Shown in pieces: positions 26,953 to 37,236 of a DNA stretch of 64,000 nucleotides. Under the pieces are notes generated by a model. That model did no database searches. It saw nothing but the letters and a program-made list of their open reading frames with translations, and was not told where the DNA came from. The position numbers and the translations under genes were made by a program. Source of the DNA: Caballeronia arvi (GTDB lineage: Bacteria; Pseudomonadota; Gammaproteobacteria; Burkholderiales; Burkholderiaceae); the NCBI RefSeq assembly GCF_001544695.2, contig NZ_FCOM02000002.1, positions 124,001 to 188,000 on the forward strand, read 5' to 3'. The first letter of the stretch is position 1. Each line of letters opens with the position of its first letter.

Positions 26953-27960
26953 ATGAATTCCGAGACGCATTCCACGACACCGCCCGCAAGCATCACGATC
27001 GCTTCGCGGGAAAGCCGGCTTGCGATGTGGCAGGCCGAGCATGTGCGGTGTGCGCTGCACAAATTATATCCATCTTGCGACGTGAAAATCCTCGGAATGA
27101 CGACGCGCGGCGATCAGATTCTCGATCGCACGTTGTCGAAGGTCGGCGGCAAGGGTCTCTTCGTGAAAGAGCTCGAAGCCGCGCTTGCCGATGGCCGCGC
27201 CGATCTCGCCGTGCATTCGCTGAAAGACGTGCCGATGGAGCTGCCCGAAGGCTTCGCGCTCGGCGCCATTCTCGAGCGTGAAGATCCGCGCGATGCGTTC
27301 GTGTCGCCGCACTACGAATCGCTGGAAGCGTTGCCGGCTGGAAGCATCGTCGGCACGTCGAGCTTGCGCCGCGAGGCGATGATCCGCGCGCGCTTTCCTC
27401 ATCTCGATGTCCGTCCGCTGCGCGGCAATCTCGACACGCGGCTCGGCAAGCTCGATCGCGGCGAGTACGCGGCGATCATTCTCGCGGCAGCGGGTTTGAA
27501 GCGCCTTGGTCTCGAAGCGCGCATCCGGGCGCTGCTCGATCCGGCGGACAGTCTGCCCGCAGCGGGGCAGGGCGCGCTCGGCATCGAGATTCGCGCCGAT
27601 CGCGCGGATATGGCCGCGTGGCTCGCGCCTTTGCACGACGAAGCCACCGCGCTCGCGGTCGAAGCGGAACGCGCGGTGTCGCGGGCGCTCGGCGGCAGTT
27701 GCGAAGTGCCGCTCGCCGCGCACGCGGTATGGCGCGACGGCGCGCTGCATCTGCGCGGCGCGGTGTCGATGCCCGATGGCCGTCGCGTGCTGCGTGCCGA
27801 AGAGACCGTCCGTTCGCCCGACCTCGCCGGCGCGCTTGCGCTCGGCAAGCGCGTATCGGCGGATCTCGAAGCGCAGGGCGCGATCGACATCGTCAATGCG
27901 CTCACGACGATGAGCCGCACGGACGGCCCGAACACCGCGCCCTCGGGGCCCAAGTCCTGA
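26953..27960 (+). CDS. hemC: Hydroxymethylbilane synthase (porphobilinogen deaminase)
   Basis: The 335-residue enzyme joins four porphobilinogens into hydroxymethylbilane in haem synthesis. The dipyrromethane cofactor Cys250 lies in LGGSCEVPL. The N-terminal [16 protein letters not shown], the [13 protein letters not shown] and the [11 protein letters not shown] motifs are intact. The start MNSETHS was chosen over a very long artificial upstream frame that runs antisense to ppc. Its stop codon overlaps the hemD start (TGATG), so translation is coupled. Confidence 0.97.
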   Translation: MNSETHSTTPPASITIASRESRLAMWQAEHVRCALHKLYPSCDVKILGMTTRGDQILDRTLSKVGGKGLFVKELEAALADGRADLAVHSLKDVPMELPEGFALGAILEREDPRDAFVSPHYESLEALPAGSIVGTSSLRREAMIRARFPHLDVRPLRGNLDTRLGKLDRGEYAAIILAAAGLKRLGLEARIRALLDPADSLPAAGQGALGIEIRADRADMAAWLAPLHDEATALAVEAERAVSRALGGSCEVPLAAHAVWRDGALHLRGAVSMPDGRRVLRAEETVRSPDLAGALALGKRVSADLEAQGAIDIVNALTTMSRTDGPNTAPSGPKS

Positions 27961-30059
27961 TGGCGGGCGAGCGCCGCGCCACCGTCGTCGTCACGCGTCC
28001 GGGCGGACAGTCGTCCGCGTTGCTCGCGCTGCTGGCGAACGCCGGATTCGGGACGCTGGAATTTCCGCTCATCGACATCGCGCCCGTCGACGACGACGCG
28101 CCGCTGCGCGCCGCGCTCGACGAGCTTTATCTGCCGCCGGACGCGCCCGGGCGTTATGCGCTCGTCGTGTTCGTGTCGCCGAATGCGATCGATCATGCGT
28201 TCAGCCGGCTCGGTGCGCCGTGGCCCGCGGATCTGCCCGTCGCGGTCGTCGGTCCCGGGTCGGTCGCGGCGCTCGTGCGGCAGGGCGTGCACGGGCCTTC
28301 GCATCGCGTGATCAGCCCGTCGACGGAAGACGCCGATCCGCGCTTCGATTCCGAAGCGCTCTATGCGGCCATCGAAGCGCATTTCGGCACGAACGGTCTG
28401 GAAGGTAAGCGTGTGCTGATCGTGCGTGGCGACGGCGGCCGCGAATGGCTTGCCGAGCGGCTCGTCGAAGCGGGCGCGAAGGTCGAAAAGGCGACGGCAT
28501 ATCGCCGCGTGCTGCCGGAACCGTCGATGCAAAAGTGGGAGCGCGTTCACGCGCTGCTCGCGGGCGGACCGGACATCCGTCACGCATGGCTGCTGACGAG
28601 TTCCGAAGGCGTGCGCAATCTCGCCGAGCTCGCGCACGAACATCTCACCGCCGACGAAATCGCGCGCCTGAAGCGTGCGCCGCTCGTGTGTCCGCATCCG
28701 CGTATCGCTGAAGCCGCGCGGGGAGCGGGTTTTGATAGGATTACGGTGTCCGGCGCGGGCGACGAACGCATCGCACACTCGCTGGAAGCGCTGTTCCCGG
28801 CCGTAGAAACGCAACGCGATTCGGAGGCTCACGCACGAGCGAGCGCATCGAGCTCGATCCATTCGACATCCGCGCCGACGGACGCCAATCCGGCCACCGC
28901 GCCGGCTCACCAAACGGCCTATGAAACGGCTCAATCACGCATGACTGATTCGAACGATTCCAAGAAAGCTTCACCTCAGCCGAACGTGACACCGCCCTTG
29001 CCGCCGAACACGCCGTTCACGCCTTTCGAGCAGCAGAAGCGTCGCGGCGGCGCGGGCATCGTGTTGTTGTGGCTCGTCGTCGTCATTCTGGCGGTGGCCG
29101 CGGGCGCGGGCGCGTTCGTGCTGAACCGCAAGTTCGACCGCGCCGGCGCAGAACTGTCGCAACGTGTCGCTCAGGCCGACGAGCAGAACGCCGATCTGCG
29201 CGCGAAAGCCGATCAGGCCGCGAGCGCGACCACCGCGCTCAACACGCAGATCATCCAGTTGCAAGGCAAGCTCGCCGACGCCGAAGCGCACAGCCAGGCG
29301 TTGCAACAGCAGTATCAGGATCTCGCGAGCAATCGCGACGACTGGACCGTCGCTGAAGTCGAGCAGATTCTGTCGAGCGCGAGCCAGCAGTTGCAACTGA
29401 CCGGCAACGTGCAGCTCGCACTCTTCGCGCTGCAAAGCGCCGACGAGCGCCTCGCTTCGACCACCGGCCCGCAAGTGGTGGCGATCCGCAAGGCGATCGC
29501 GGCGGACATCGACAAGCTCAAGTCCGCGCCCACCACCGATCTCACCGGCCTCGCGATCAAGCTCGACACGGCCATCGACCAGATCGGGCAGTTGCCGCTC
29601 TCGGGCGAAGCACCGATCGCGCCCGCCCGCGCGCAGGCGGCCGAGCCGGCCAATAGCGCATCGATTGCGGCGGCGACCGGCGAGCCGCGCTGGAAGGTGC
29701 TGTGGCGTCAGATCACGAGCGGCATCGGCCAGCAGTTGTCGAGCCTCGTATCGGTGCGGCGCATCGACAGCGCGGACGCCATGCTCACATCGCCCGATCA
29801 GGGTTACTTCGTGCGCGAGAACGTGAAGCTGCGTCTTTTGTCCGCGCGCCTGTCGCTGCTCTCGCGCAGCGAGCCGACGCTCAAGTCGGACCTGCACGCC
29901 GCCGACGCCGCGCTCGCACGCTACTTCGACGCATCGTCCAAAAAAGTGCAGGCCGTGCGCGATCTCGTGAAGCAGGTCGATTCCGCGTCGCTCGCCGTCG
30001 CCGTGCCGAATCTGAACGCGAGCCTCGCCGCCGTCCATCAGTTCAAGCGAGGCGGATGA
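27960..30059 (+). CDS. hemDX: Uroporphyrinogen-III synthase fused to HemX-like membrane protein
   Basis: One uninterrupted 699-residue frame joins HemD (about 1-265; TVVVTRPGGQS, FVSPNAIDHAF, WLLTSSEGVRNL) to a linker (about 265-335) and HemX (about 335-699). HemX has one membrane helix (about 366-388), a coiled coil (about 395-450) and a periplasmic domain. HemD closes hydroxymethylbilane to uroporphyrinogen III. HemX is of uncertain role; despite its old label it lacks methyltransferase motifs. An in-frame ATG at 28941 (residue 328) could make HemX separately. The start overlaps the hemC stop and the end overlaps hemY. Such fusions are known in Burkholderia relatives. Confidence 0.9.
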   Translation: MAGERRATVVVTRPGGQSSALLALLANAGFGTLEFPLIDIAPVDDDAPLRAALDELYLPPDAPGRYALVVFVSPNAIDHAFSRLGAPWPADLPVAVVGPGSVAALVRQGVHGPSHRVISPSTEDADPRFDSEALYAAIEAHFGTNGLEGKRVLIVRGDGGREWLAERLVEAGAKVEKATAYRRVLPEPSMQKWERVHALLAGGPDIRHAWLLTSSEGVRNLAELAHEHLTADEIARLKRAPLVCPHPRIAEAARGAGFDRITVSGAGDERIAHSLEALFPAVETQRDSEAHARASASSSIHSTSAPTDANPATAPAHQTAYETAQSRMTDSNDSKKASPQPNVTPPLPPNTPFTPFEQQKRRGGAGIVLLWLVVVILAVAAGAGAFVLNRKFDRAGAELSQRVAQADEQNADLRAKADQAASATTALNTQIIQLQGKLADAEAHSQALQQQYQDLASNRDDWTVAEVEQILSSASQQLQLTGNVQLALFALQSADERLASTTGPQVVAIRKAIAADIDKLKSAPTTDLTGLAIKLDTAIDQIGQLPLSGEAPIAPARAQAAEPANSASIAAATGEPRWKVLWRQITSGIGQQLSSLVSVRRIDSADAMLTSPDQGYFVRENVKLRLLSARLSLLSRSEPTLKSDLHAADAALARYFDASSKKVQAVRDLVKQVDSASLAVAVPNLNASLAAVHQFKRGG

Positions 30060-31261
30060 TGACGATTCGTGGACTCATCTGGCTCGCGCTGCTGTTCGCC
30101 GTCGCGGTGATCGTCGCGACCGTCGGCGGTTTCAACGGCGGACAGATTCTGCTCGTGATGCCGCCGTATCGCGTGGACGTGTCGCTCAACCTGTTCGTGG
30201 TGGCGCTCGTCGTGCTGTTCATCGTGCTCTACGGCATCATTCGCGCGGTGCGCGGCGTGTGGAAGATGCCGTCGCGCGTCGCCGCATACCGCGCGCGCAG
30301 CAAGCTCGCGAAGGCGAATGCGTCGTTGCGCGATGCGATCGGGCATCTGTACGCCGGGCGCTTCTCGAAGGCCGAGAAAGCAGCGCGCGATGCGCTTTCC
30401 GTCGACGCCAACAAGGGCGCGGCCGGTCTCATCGGCGCGAACGCGGCGCATCGTCTGCACGAATACGCGCGGCGCGACGAATGGCTCGGGCAGGTTGCCG
30501 GCACGGACTGGCAGGACGCGCGCCTGATGGCTACCGCCGACATGCGCGCCGATGGCCGCGACGCCGACGGTGCGCTCGTCGCGCTCACCGAGATGCAGGC
30601 GCAGGGCGGCCGGCGCATCCACGCGCAGCAGATCGCGCTGCGCGCGCAGCAGCAGTTGAAGAACTGGGGCGAGGTGCTGAAGCTCGTGCGCATGCTGGAA
30701 AAGCGCGAGGCGCTGCATCCGGCGGTCGCGGTGCGGCTGCGTCAGGTGGCGGCGGAAAACCTGCTGCGCGACCGGCGCCACAATCCGGATGCGCTGCTCG
30801 AACTGTGGCAGTCGCTCTCCGTGGCGGAGCGTCAGTCGCCGCGTCTCGCCGATCTCGCCGCCGAATTGCTGATCGCGCTCGATCGCCGCGCTGAGGCCAG
30901 GAAGATCGTCGAGGATGCGCTCGCGCACAACTGGGACGCGCGCCTCTTGCGGCGCTATCCGGATTGCGTCGTCGGCGGCGATGCCTTCCCGCTGATCCAG
31001 CGCGCCGAAGCGTGGCAGAAGGAGCGCACCGAAGACGCCGATCTGCTCTTCACGCTCGGGCGGCTCTGTCTGCATCAGCAGTTGTGGGGCAAGGCACAGG
31101 CGTTCCTCGAATCGGCGCTCAAGCTCGCCGACACCGAAAACAACGAGCCGCTCAAGATCCGCACGCATCGCGCGCTCGCCCGTCTGCACGAGCAGTTGGG
31201 CGATGCGGAGAAGGCGGCCGAGCATTACCGCGCGAGCGCGCTGGCGATGAACATCGTCTGA
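30056..31261 (+). CDS. hemY: HemY-type TPR membrane protein
   Basis: The 401-residue inner-membrane protein has two helices at the N-terminus (about 5-25 and 42-63) and a HemY_N/TPR region (about 80-395). The motif FSKAEKAARDAL and the final repeats (LFTLGRLCLHQQLWGKAQAFLESALKLA) are tetratricopeptide-like. HemY proteins of this type help porphyrin metabolism in an undefined way and differ from the oxygen-dependent HemY oxidase of Gram-positive bacteria. Two start codons overlap the hemD stop (30056, 30059). The gene is followed by a strong terminator, so the operon is hemC-hemDX-hemY. Confidence 0.9.
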   Translation: MMTIRGLIWLALLFAVAVIVATVGGFNGGQILLVMPPYRVDVSLNLFVVALVVLFIVLYGIIRAVRGVWKMPSRVAAYRARSKLAKANASLRDAIGHLYAGRFSKAEKAARDALSVDANKGAAGLIGANAAHRLHEYARRDEWLGQVAGTDWQDARLMATADMRADGRDADGALVALTEMQAQGGRRIHAQQIALRAQQQLKNWGEVLKLVRMLEKREALHPAVAVRLRQVAAENLLRDRRHNPDALLELWQSLSVAERQSPRLADLAAELLIALDRRAEARKIVEDALAHNWDARLLRRYPDCVVGGDAFPLIQRAEAWQKERTEDADLLFTLGRLCLHQQLWGKAQAFLESALKLADTENNEPLKIRTHRALARLHEQLGDAEKAAEHYRASALAMNIV

Positions 31262-31289
31262 CACGCAGCGCCTCGGGCGTTTCGAACAA

Positions 31290-31327
31290 AGAGCCGCATG
31301 ACGAACGTTCATGCGGCTCTTTCTTTT
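31290..31327 (+). terminator. Rho-independent terminator of the hem operon
   Basis: A perfect 12-bp stem (AGAGCCGCATGA with its complement) and a 7-base loop are followed by a T-rich tail, 28 bases after the hemY stop codon. Confidence 0.9.
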
Positions 31328-31458
31328 TCGATGCGGGTTTTGCGCTGTCTGTACGGCAACGCACGGCTATTGATCGGAGTACATGGTCTAGTTTGTCTCT
31401 AATAATTTGAATGATGGCGCGCGCGTTCACGGTCGCTGCCATCGCACACGGAGGCGCA

Positions 31459-33036
31459 GTGAAACGACGGCTTCATACGTTCATCGGACTCGCGCTCGCT
31501 GTCTTTCTGTCGTGGCCCGACACATCGCACTATTTCGCGCAGGGCGTCATCACCAACGCACCGTGGACCGGGACTTGGGCGGCTTCGCCCGACGTCACGG
31601 GCGATCCCGGCTTCAACAACCAGACGATCCGCCACATCGTGCATACGAGCATCGGCGGCACGGCGGCGCGGCTGACGTTTTCCAACCTTTTCGGCGCGCA
31701 GCCGGTCACGCTGGGCGACGTGCATATCGCACGCCGTTCGAGCGGCGCGCGCACGGTCGCCGGCACCGATAAGCCGGTCACCTTCAATGGGCAGCCGTAT
31801 GTGACGATCCCCGCGGGCGGCACGGTGCAAAGCGATGCCGTCGCGTTCGAGGTGCCGGCGCTCGCGGACCTCGCCATCAGCTTCCATGTTCCGTCGAAGA
31901 CGCCGCCGCGCTCGACGGGCCACATGCAGGGCCTGCAGGACAATTACATCGCGCCCGGCGACATCAGCGCCGACACGGAGTTCAAGGCCGGCGTCGTGAA
32001 CGCGGCGGGCGAGCAGTCGTACTACTTTCTGACTGGCGTCGACGTGATGAACGCTGCCGCGACGGGCGCGATCGTGACGTTCGGCGCATCGCTCACGGAT
32101 GGTTTCGCGTCCACGCCCAACACGAACCGCCGCTGGCCGAACCGGCTCGCGGAACGGCTGAACCGCGCGGGCATGACGGTCGGTGTGCTGAATCAGGGCA
32201 TCAGCGGGAACAACCTCTTCACGGACGGCAACGGCCAGGCCGGCATGACGCGCTTTGCCCGCGACGTGCTCGGACAGACCAACGTGAAATGGGTGATCAT
32301 TTCCGACGACGCGGTGAACAATCTCATCAGCGGCGATCCGCCGACCGCGCAACAGATCATGGACGCCTATCAGCAACTCGTGTGGCAGGCGAATCAGGCG
32401 CACGTGATGGCGGTCTGCTCGACGCTCACGCCCATCGAAGGTCTGGACACGTGGACGCCGGACATCGAGAACATACGCCAGACGGTGAACGCGTTCCTGC
32501 GCGATCAGAAAAGCAGCGGTTGCGACGCCGTGCTCGATCAGGCCGCGGCGCTGGGCGATCCGCCCGGCAGCGACAGTTCGACCGCGTTCGTGCGGCTCTA
32601 CAACAGCGGCGACAACCTGCATCCGAACGACGCGGGCATGCAGGCGATCGCCAATGCGGCCGATCTGTCGTGGTTCTCCGCGCTGCCGCGCACCAGTTCG
32701 GCAAGCGCGTGCGGCCGCCTCTCGATGGGAGAGGGCATCGCGATGGGCGGATCGCTTCCGGCGTGCAGCGGCAACGTGCAGTTGAGCGTGCAGGGAGACG
32801 GCTATCTCGTCGCCGTGCTGAACGGCGCGACGATCTGGTCATCGAAAGTGAGCGGCACGCCGGGCGTCCAGTTGCGCATGCAGGAGGACGGCAATCTGGT
32901 TATGTACGACAGCAGTGGTGCGGTGGTCTGGCAGACGCGCACCAACGTTCCCGGCTCGTATGCGTTGATCCAGAAGGACGGGCATCTCGTCATCTATTCG
33001 CCGCAGGGCACGGCGCTGTGGTCGAGCGCGGGTTGA
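31459..33036 (+). CDS. Secreted SGNH/GDSL hydrolase fused to a bulb-type lectin domain
   Basis: The 525-residue product starts at GTG preceded by GGAGG with a short 4-base spacer; an ATG at 31411 in frame is the alternative. A signal peptide (about 1-28) leads into an SGNH hydrolase domain (about 35-410). Ser211 lies in FGASLTDG, where the usual Asp of the GDS motif is Ala; Asp385 and His388 lie in GDNLHPNDAG; VNN fits the third block. From about 418 to 525 follows a mannose-lectin (B_lectin) repeat with QEDGNLVMYD and QKDGHLVIYS, the QxDxNxVxY sugar-binding type. It may deacetylate or hydrolyse a polysaccharide or ester bound by the lectin. The substrate is unknown. Confidence 0.85.
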   Translation: MKRRLHTFIGLALAVFLSWPDTSHYFAQGVITNAPWTGTWAASPDVTGDPGFNNQTIRHIVHTSIGGTAARLTFSNLFGAQPVTLGDVHIARRSSGARTVAGTDKPVTFNGQPYVTIPAGGTVQSDAVAFEVPALADLAISFHVPSKTPPRSTGHMQGLQDNYIAPGDISADTEFKAGVVNAAGEQSYYFLTGVDVMNAAATGAIVTFGASLTDGFASTPNTNRRWPNRLAERLNRAGMTVGVLNQGISGNNLFTDGNGQAGMTRFARDVLGQTNVKWVIISDDAVNNLISGDPPTAQQIMDAYQQLVWQANQAHVMAVCSTLTPIEGLDTWTPDIENIRQTVNAFLRDQKSSGCDAVLDQAAALGDPPGSDSSTAFVRLYNSGDNLHPNDAGMQAIANAADLSWFSALPRTSSASACGRLSMGEGIAMGGSLPACSGNVQLSVQGDGYLVAVLNGATIWSSKVSGTPGVQLRMQEDGNLVMYDSSGAVVWQTRTNVPGSYALIQKDGHLVIYSPQGTALWSSAG

Positions 33037-33070
33037 ACGCGGTGCGGGCGGTGGGACGACCCGATGCGGA

Positions 33071-33394
33071 TCAGTACGTGGGAACCGCGGGATCGACCTG
33101 ACGCGACCATGCATCGATACCGCCGTACAGGTTGAACATCTTCGTGAAGCCGCGCGATTCCAGGAACATCGCGACCTGGGCGCTGCGCGCGCCGTGATGG
33201 CAGATGCAGACGATCTGCGCTTCGTCGTCGAGCTCCTCGCTGCGCGCGGGGATATCGCGCATCGGAATCGACACGATGTTCGCCATCTGCGCCGTCTGGA
33301 TTTCCCAGGGTTCGCGCACGTCGAGCAGAACGGGAGCGGGGCGCGAAGCATCCGCGAGCCACGCGGCGAGTTCGGGTGCGGTGAGATTTTGCAT
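33071..33394 (-). CDS. Rhodanese-like sulfurtransferase
   Basis: The 107-residue single rhodanese domain carries the active-site loop CHHGARSAQVA, with the cysteine sulfur carrier in VCICHHG, and the conserved LLDVREPWE and NLYGGIDAW motifs. The cytoplasmic start MQNLTAP is used; an in-frame ATG 8 codons upstream (33418) is possible. It follows the protein-isoaspartate methyltransferase-like gene on the same strand after 53 bases and probably shares its transcript. The acceptor of the sulfur is unknown. Confidence 0.88.
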   Translation of the reverse strand: MQNLTAPELAAWLADASRPAPVLLDVREPWEIQTAQMANIVSIPMRDIPARSEELDDEAQIVCICHHGARSAQVAMFLESRGFTKMFNLYGGIDAWSRQVDPAVPTY

Positions 33395-33447
33395 GGGGAT
33401 TCCGGCAAGACGCGCCATGACCGGCCAACCGGTATCGCGCTTTCGGC

Positions 33448-34101
33448 TTAGAACTTGAACAGCGAAGGATGCACCGCGTTCTTCAGCGGCGCGACGAGCG
33501 TTTCGAACACATCGGACACGCGGAACTGCTTTTCGTCCACGCGCGTGATGATCTGCGCCTTCATGACCGGCGCCGCGCCGACGAACGCCGCGATGCGCCC
33601 GCCGATCTTCAGTTGCTCCAGAAATTCCTGCGGAATGACCGGCAGCCCGCCCGACACGCAGATCACGTCGTAGGGCGCGCCCTGATTCCAGCCGAGCGCG
33701 CCGTCGCCGGTGATCACGTCCACATTCGTCACGCCGTTCGCTGCCAGATTCTTCTTCGCGAAGTCGGCGAGTTCGGGTGCGATTTCGACCGTCGTCACGC
33801 TGCGGCCGCGATGCGCGAGCAGCGCCGCCATGTAGCCGGAACCCGTGCCGATTTCCAGCACGGTTTCGCCCTTGTGCACAGCAAGCTCTTGCAGGACGCG
33901 CGCTTCGACTTTGGGCGCGAGCATGCGCTCGCCGCCCGGCAGCGGAATTTCGAGGTCTGCGAAAGCGATGTTGCGGTACGCGGCGGGAACGAAGTTCTCG
34001 CGCTTGACGATCGCGAGCAGGTTCAGCACGTCCTGGTCCAGCACTTCCCACGGACGAATCTGTTGCTCGATCATGTTGAAACGCGCTTGCTCGATGTTCA
34101 T
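33448..34101 (-). CDS. Protein-L-isoaspartate O-methyltransferase-like enzyme
   Basis: The 217-residue cytoplasmic protein has the family SAM-binding motif VLEIGTGSGYMAALLA (about 78-93) and the RENFVPAAYRNIAFAD region typical of Pcm. It would repair isoaspartyl residues by methyl transfer. Proteins of this subgroup often lack part of the substrate loop and some are annotated only as Pcm-like, so activity should not be taken as certain. The start MNIEQARF is the best match to the family; a longer frame upstream exists but lacks similarity. Confidence 0.88.
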   Translation of the reverse strand: MNIEQARFNMIEQQIRPWEVLDQDVLNLLAIVKRENFVPAAYRNIAFADLEIPLPGGERMLAPKVEARVLQELAVHKGETVLEIGTGSGYMAALLAHRGRSVTTVEIAPELADFAKKNLAANGVTNVDVITGDGALGWNQGAPYDVICVSGGLPVIPQEFLEQLKIGGRIAAFVGAAPVMKAQIITRVDEKQFRVSDVFETLVAPLKNAVHPSLFKF

Positions 34102-34244
34102 GTTCTGTGTGCGTAATGACGGCCGGAGGACGACCGGAGCGGACGGCATCGCGGCCGGATGCGGGGCTAGAAAACTCCGCGATTGTAGCAAAAGGACGGG
34201 TTTTGCCGCCCGTTTCGCGCCGCGCCCGTTCGTGGCCGATGCGC

Positions 34245-34865
34245 CTAGTGCGGCAGCCGGATATCGAACTTGTAGGTGACGAGGCGCGCGAGCAGGATGA
34301 ACGCCGTCGATGCGAGCACGTTGTAGATCGTGTCGACGTCGAGCCGGTCGAGCCCGAGATAGATCCAGCAGCCGGCGAACGCGCAGACCGCGTAAGGGCG
34401 CGAGTCGCGCAGGATCAGCGGGATTTCGTTGCAGAGCACGTCGCGCAGGACGCCGCCGAACACACCGGTCACGACGCCCATCATCGTCGCGGTGAAGGCG
34501 GGCATCTGCGCGTCGAGCGCGATCGACGTGCCCGAGACGCTGAAGAGACCGAGCCCGATCGCATCGGTGACGAGGAGCGCGCGCTGATCGAAGAGGCGCG
34601 AGGTCACGCGCAGGAAGAGCGGCGCGAAGATCGCCATCGCGAAGATGAAGAGCACGTAATCCTGATGCTCGACCCAGTAGAACGGGCGGCGCGAGAGCAG
34701 CACGTCGCGCACCGTGCCGCCGCCGAACGCGGTGACGAGCGCGACGAGAAACGCGCCGACCGCGTCGAGCCGGCGCTTGCGCGCTTCGATGAGCCCGGAG
34801 AAGGCGTACGCGAAAATCGCGAGCGCCTCCATGATGGCGATGGCGAGGCTGAGTCTAGGATGCAC
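34245..34865 (-). CDS. TRIC-type (UPF0126) cation channel family membrane protein
   Basis: The 206-residue membrane protein has about seven hydrophobic helices in two repeated halves, each with the conserved GGGTVRDVLL / GGVLRDVLCNEIPLILR signature of the UPF0126 family (residues about 48-57 and 138-155). Prokaryotic TRIC channels conduct potassium as trimers. The start overlaps the smr-like gene by 11 bases, so translation is probably coupled. The physiological role in bacteria is unclear. Confidence 0.9.
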   Translation of the reverse strand: MHPRLSLAIAIMEALAIFAYAFSGLIEARKRRLDAVGAFLVALVTAFGGGTVRDVLLSRRPFYWVEHQDYVLFIFAMAIFAPLFLRVTSRLFDQRALLVTDAIGLGLFSVSGTSIALDAQMPAFTATMMGVVTGVFGGVLRDVLCNEIPLILRDSRPYAVCAFAGCWIYLGLDRLDVDTIYNVLASTAFILLARLVTYKFDIRLPH

Positions 34866-35694
34866 TGTCCGGCCCCGGATTCTGGTTCGTCGCGGGGGCT
34901 TTGTGCGGCGCTTTGTCCTGCGGATGATTGTGATGCCGCGGCGCGCCGCCCGGCTGCAGCAGCACGAGCACCGCGCCCGCGCCGCCGTCGTTTGGACGCG
35001 CCTGGCAGAACGCGATCACTTCCTGCTTCTGCACGAGCCAGGCGCGCACCTTGCCCTTCAGCACCGGCGCCTTGCCGATGGACCCGAGCCCCTTGCCGTG
35101 GATCACGCGCAGACATCGCAGGCCGCGCTTCACGGCTTCGCGGATGAACTCCGCGAGCGCCTCGCGCGCTTCCTCGCGGCGCATGCCGTGCAGATCGAGT
35201 TGCGCCTGCACGATCCACGCGCCGCGCCGCAGCTTCCTCACGACTTCCTGACTGATGCCGGGCCGGCAGTAGGACAGCGTTTCATCGATATCGAGCAGGC
35301 TTTCCGGGTCGTATTCGTCGGACAGCGCTTCCTGCAACACGGCTTCCTCGTCGCGGCGGCTTTGCAGCGGCTCGGGCGACGGCGGCACGCGCGTGATGGT
35401 CGTGCGCGGCGGCGTCCTGAGCGGCTCGACTGTGCCGATGGCCCGGCGGAACTCGTCGGCATCCGCGACGGCTTCGCGTTCCGCGCGCACCGCCGCGACG
35501 CGCTGCACTTCGCGTTTCTCCGCATCGGCTTTCAGCGCGGTTTTCAGCGACGACAGCCCCGAAAGACCATCGCGCTTCACGGCCGCGGCGAGCTCGCGCG
35601 CGTCGGCCGGTTTGCCTGCGGCGGGGGCGGTCGGGCGCGGCGCAGGTTTTTGCCGGGCTTTCGGTTCGTTGGGATGGGGAAGATTCTTCGGCAT
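34855..35694 (-). CDS. Smr-domain protein (MutS2 C-terminal-like)
   Basis: The 279-residue cytoplasmic protein has a charged, low-complexity N-terminal part (about 1-120) and a C-terminal Smr domain (about 160-245) with the motifs QLDLHGMRREEA and VIHGKGLGS, plus a disordered His/Pro-rich tail. Smr domains nick or cleave nucleic acid and are found in YdaL and SmrA/B proteins. It overlaps the TRIC gene and follows trxB on the same strand after about 190 bases. A ribosome-rescue role like that of SmrB is possible but not shown by sequence. Confidence 0.92.
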   Translation of the reverse strand: MPKNLPHPNEPKARQKPAPRPTAPAAGKPADARELAAAVKRDGLSGLSSLKTALKADAEKREVQRVAAVRAEREAVADADEFRRAIGTVEPLRTPPRTTITRVPPSPEPLQSRRDEEAVLQEALSDEYDPESLLDIDETLSYCRPGISQEVVRKLRRGAWIVQAQLDLHGMRREEAREALAEFIREAVKRGLRCLRVIHGKGLGSIGKAPVLKGKVRAWLVQKQEVIAFCQARPNDGGAGAVLVLLQPGGAPRHHNHPQDKAPHKAPATNQNPGPDSAS

Positions 35695-35886
35695 CGTTCG
35701 GCCAGCGGAAATCGTCGGGAATCGGACTTAAAGCGGACTCAAAGCGGGCGCAACGCGGCTCTGCACGCCGAAAAAGAAACGGGCCGGCGGCGCGAACCGT
35801 GGCCCGTTGTCGAACGCATGCCTTACGCGAGACGGCCGGCGTTCATTTTACCGGCTCGTCGCGCTTTGCCGGCCTCAAAACGTCGA

Positions 35887-37236
<1,350 letters not shown>

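Noticed and set aside
23611..27960. A 1449-codon plus-strand reading frame covering ppc and hemC
   Set aside because: Only its last 335 codons encode HemC; the rest is antisense to ppc, kept open by high GC codon bias.
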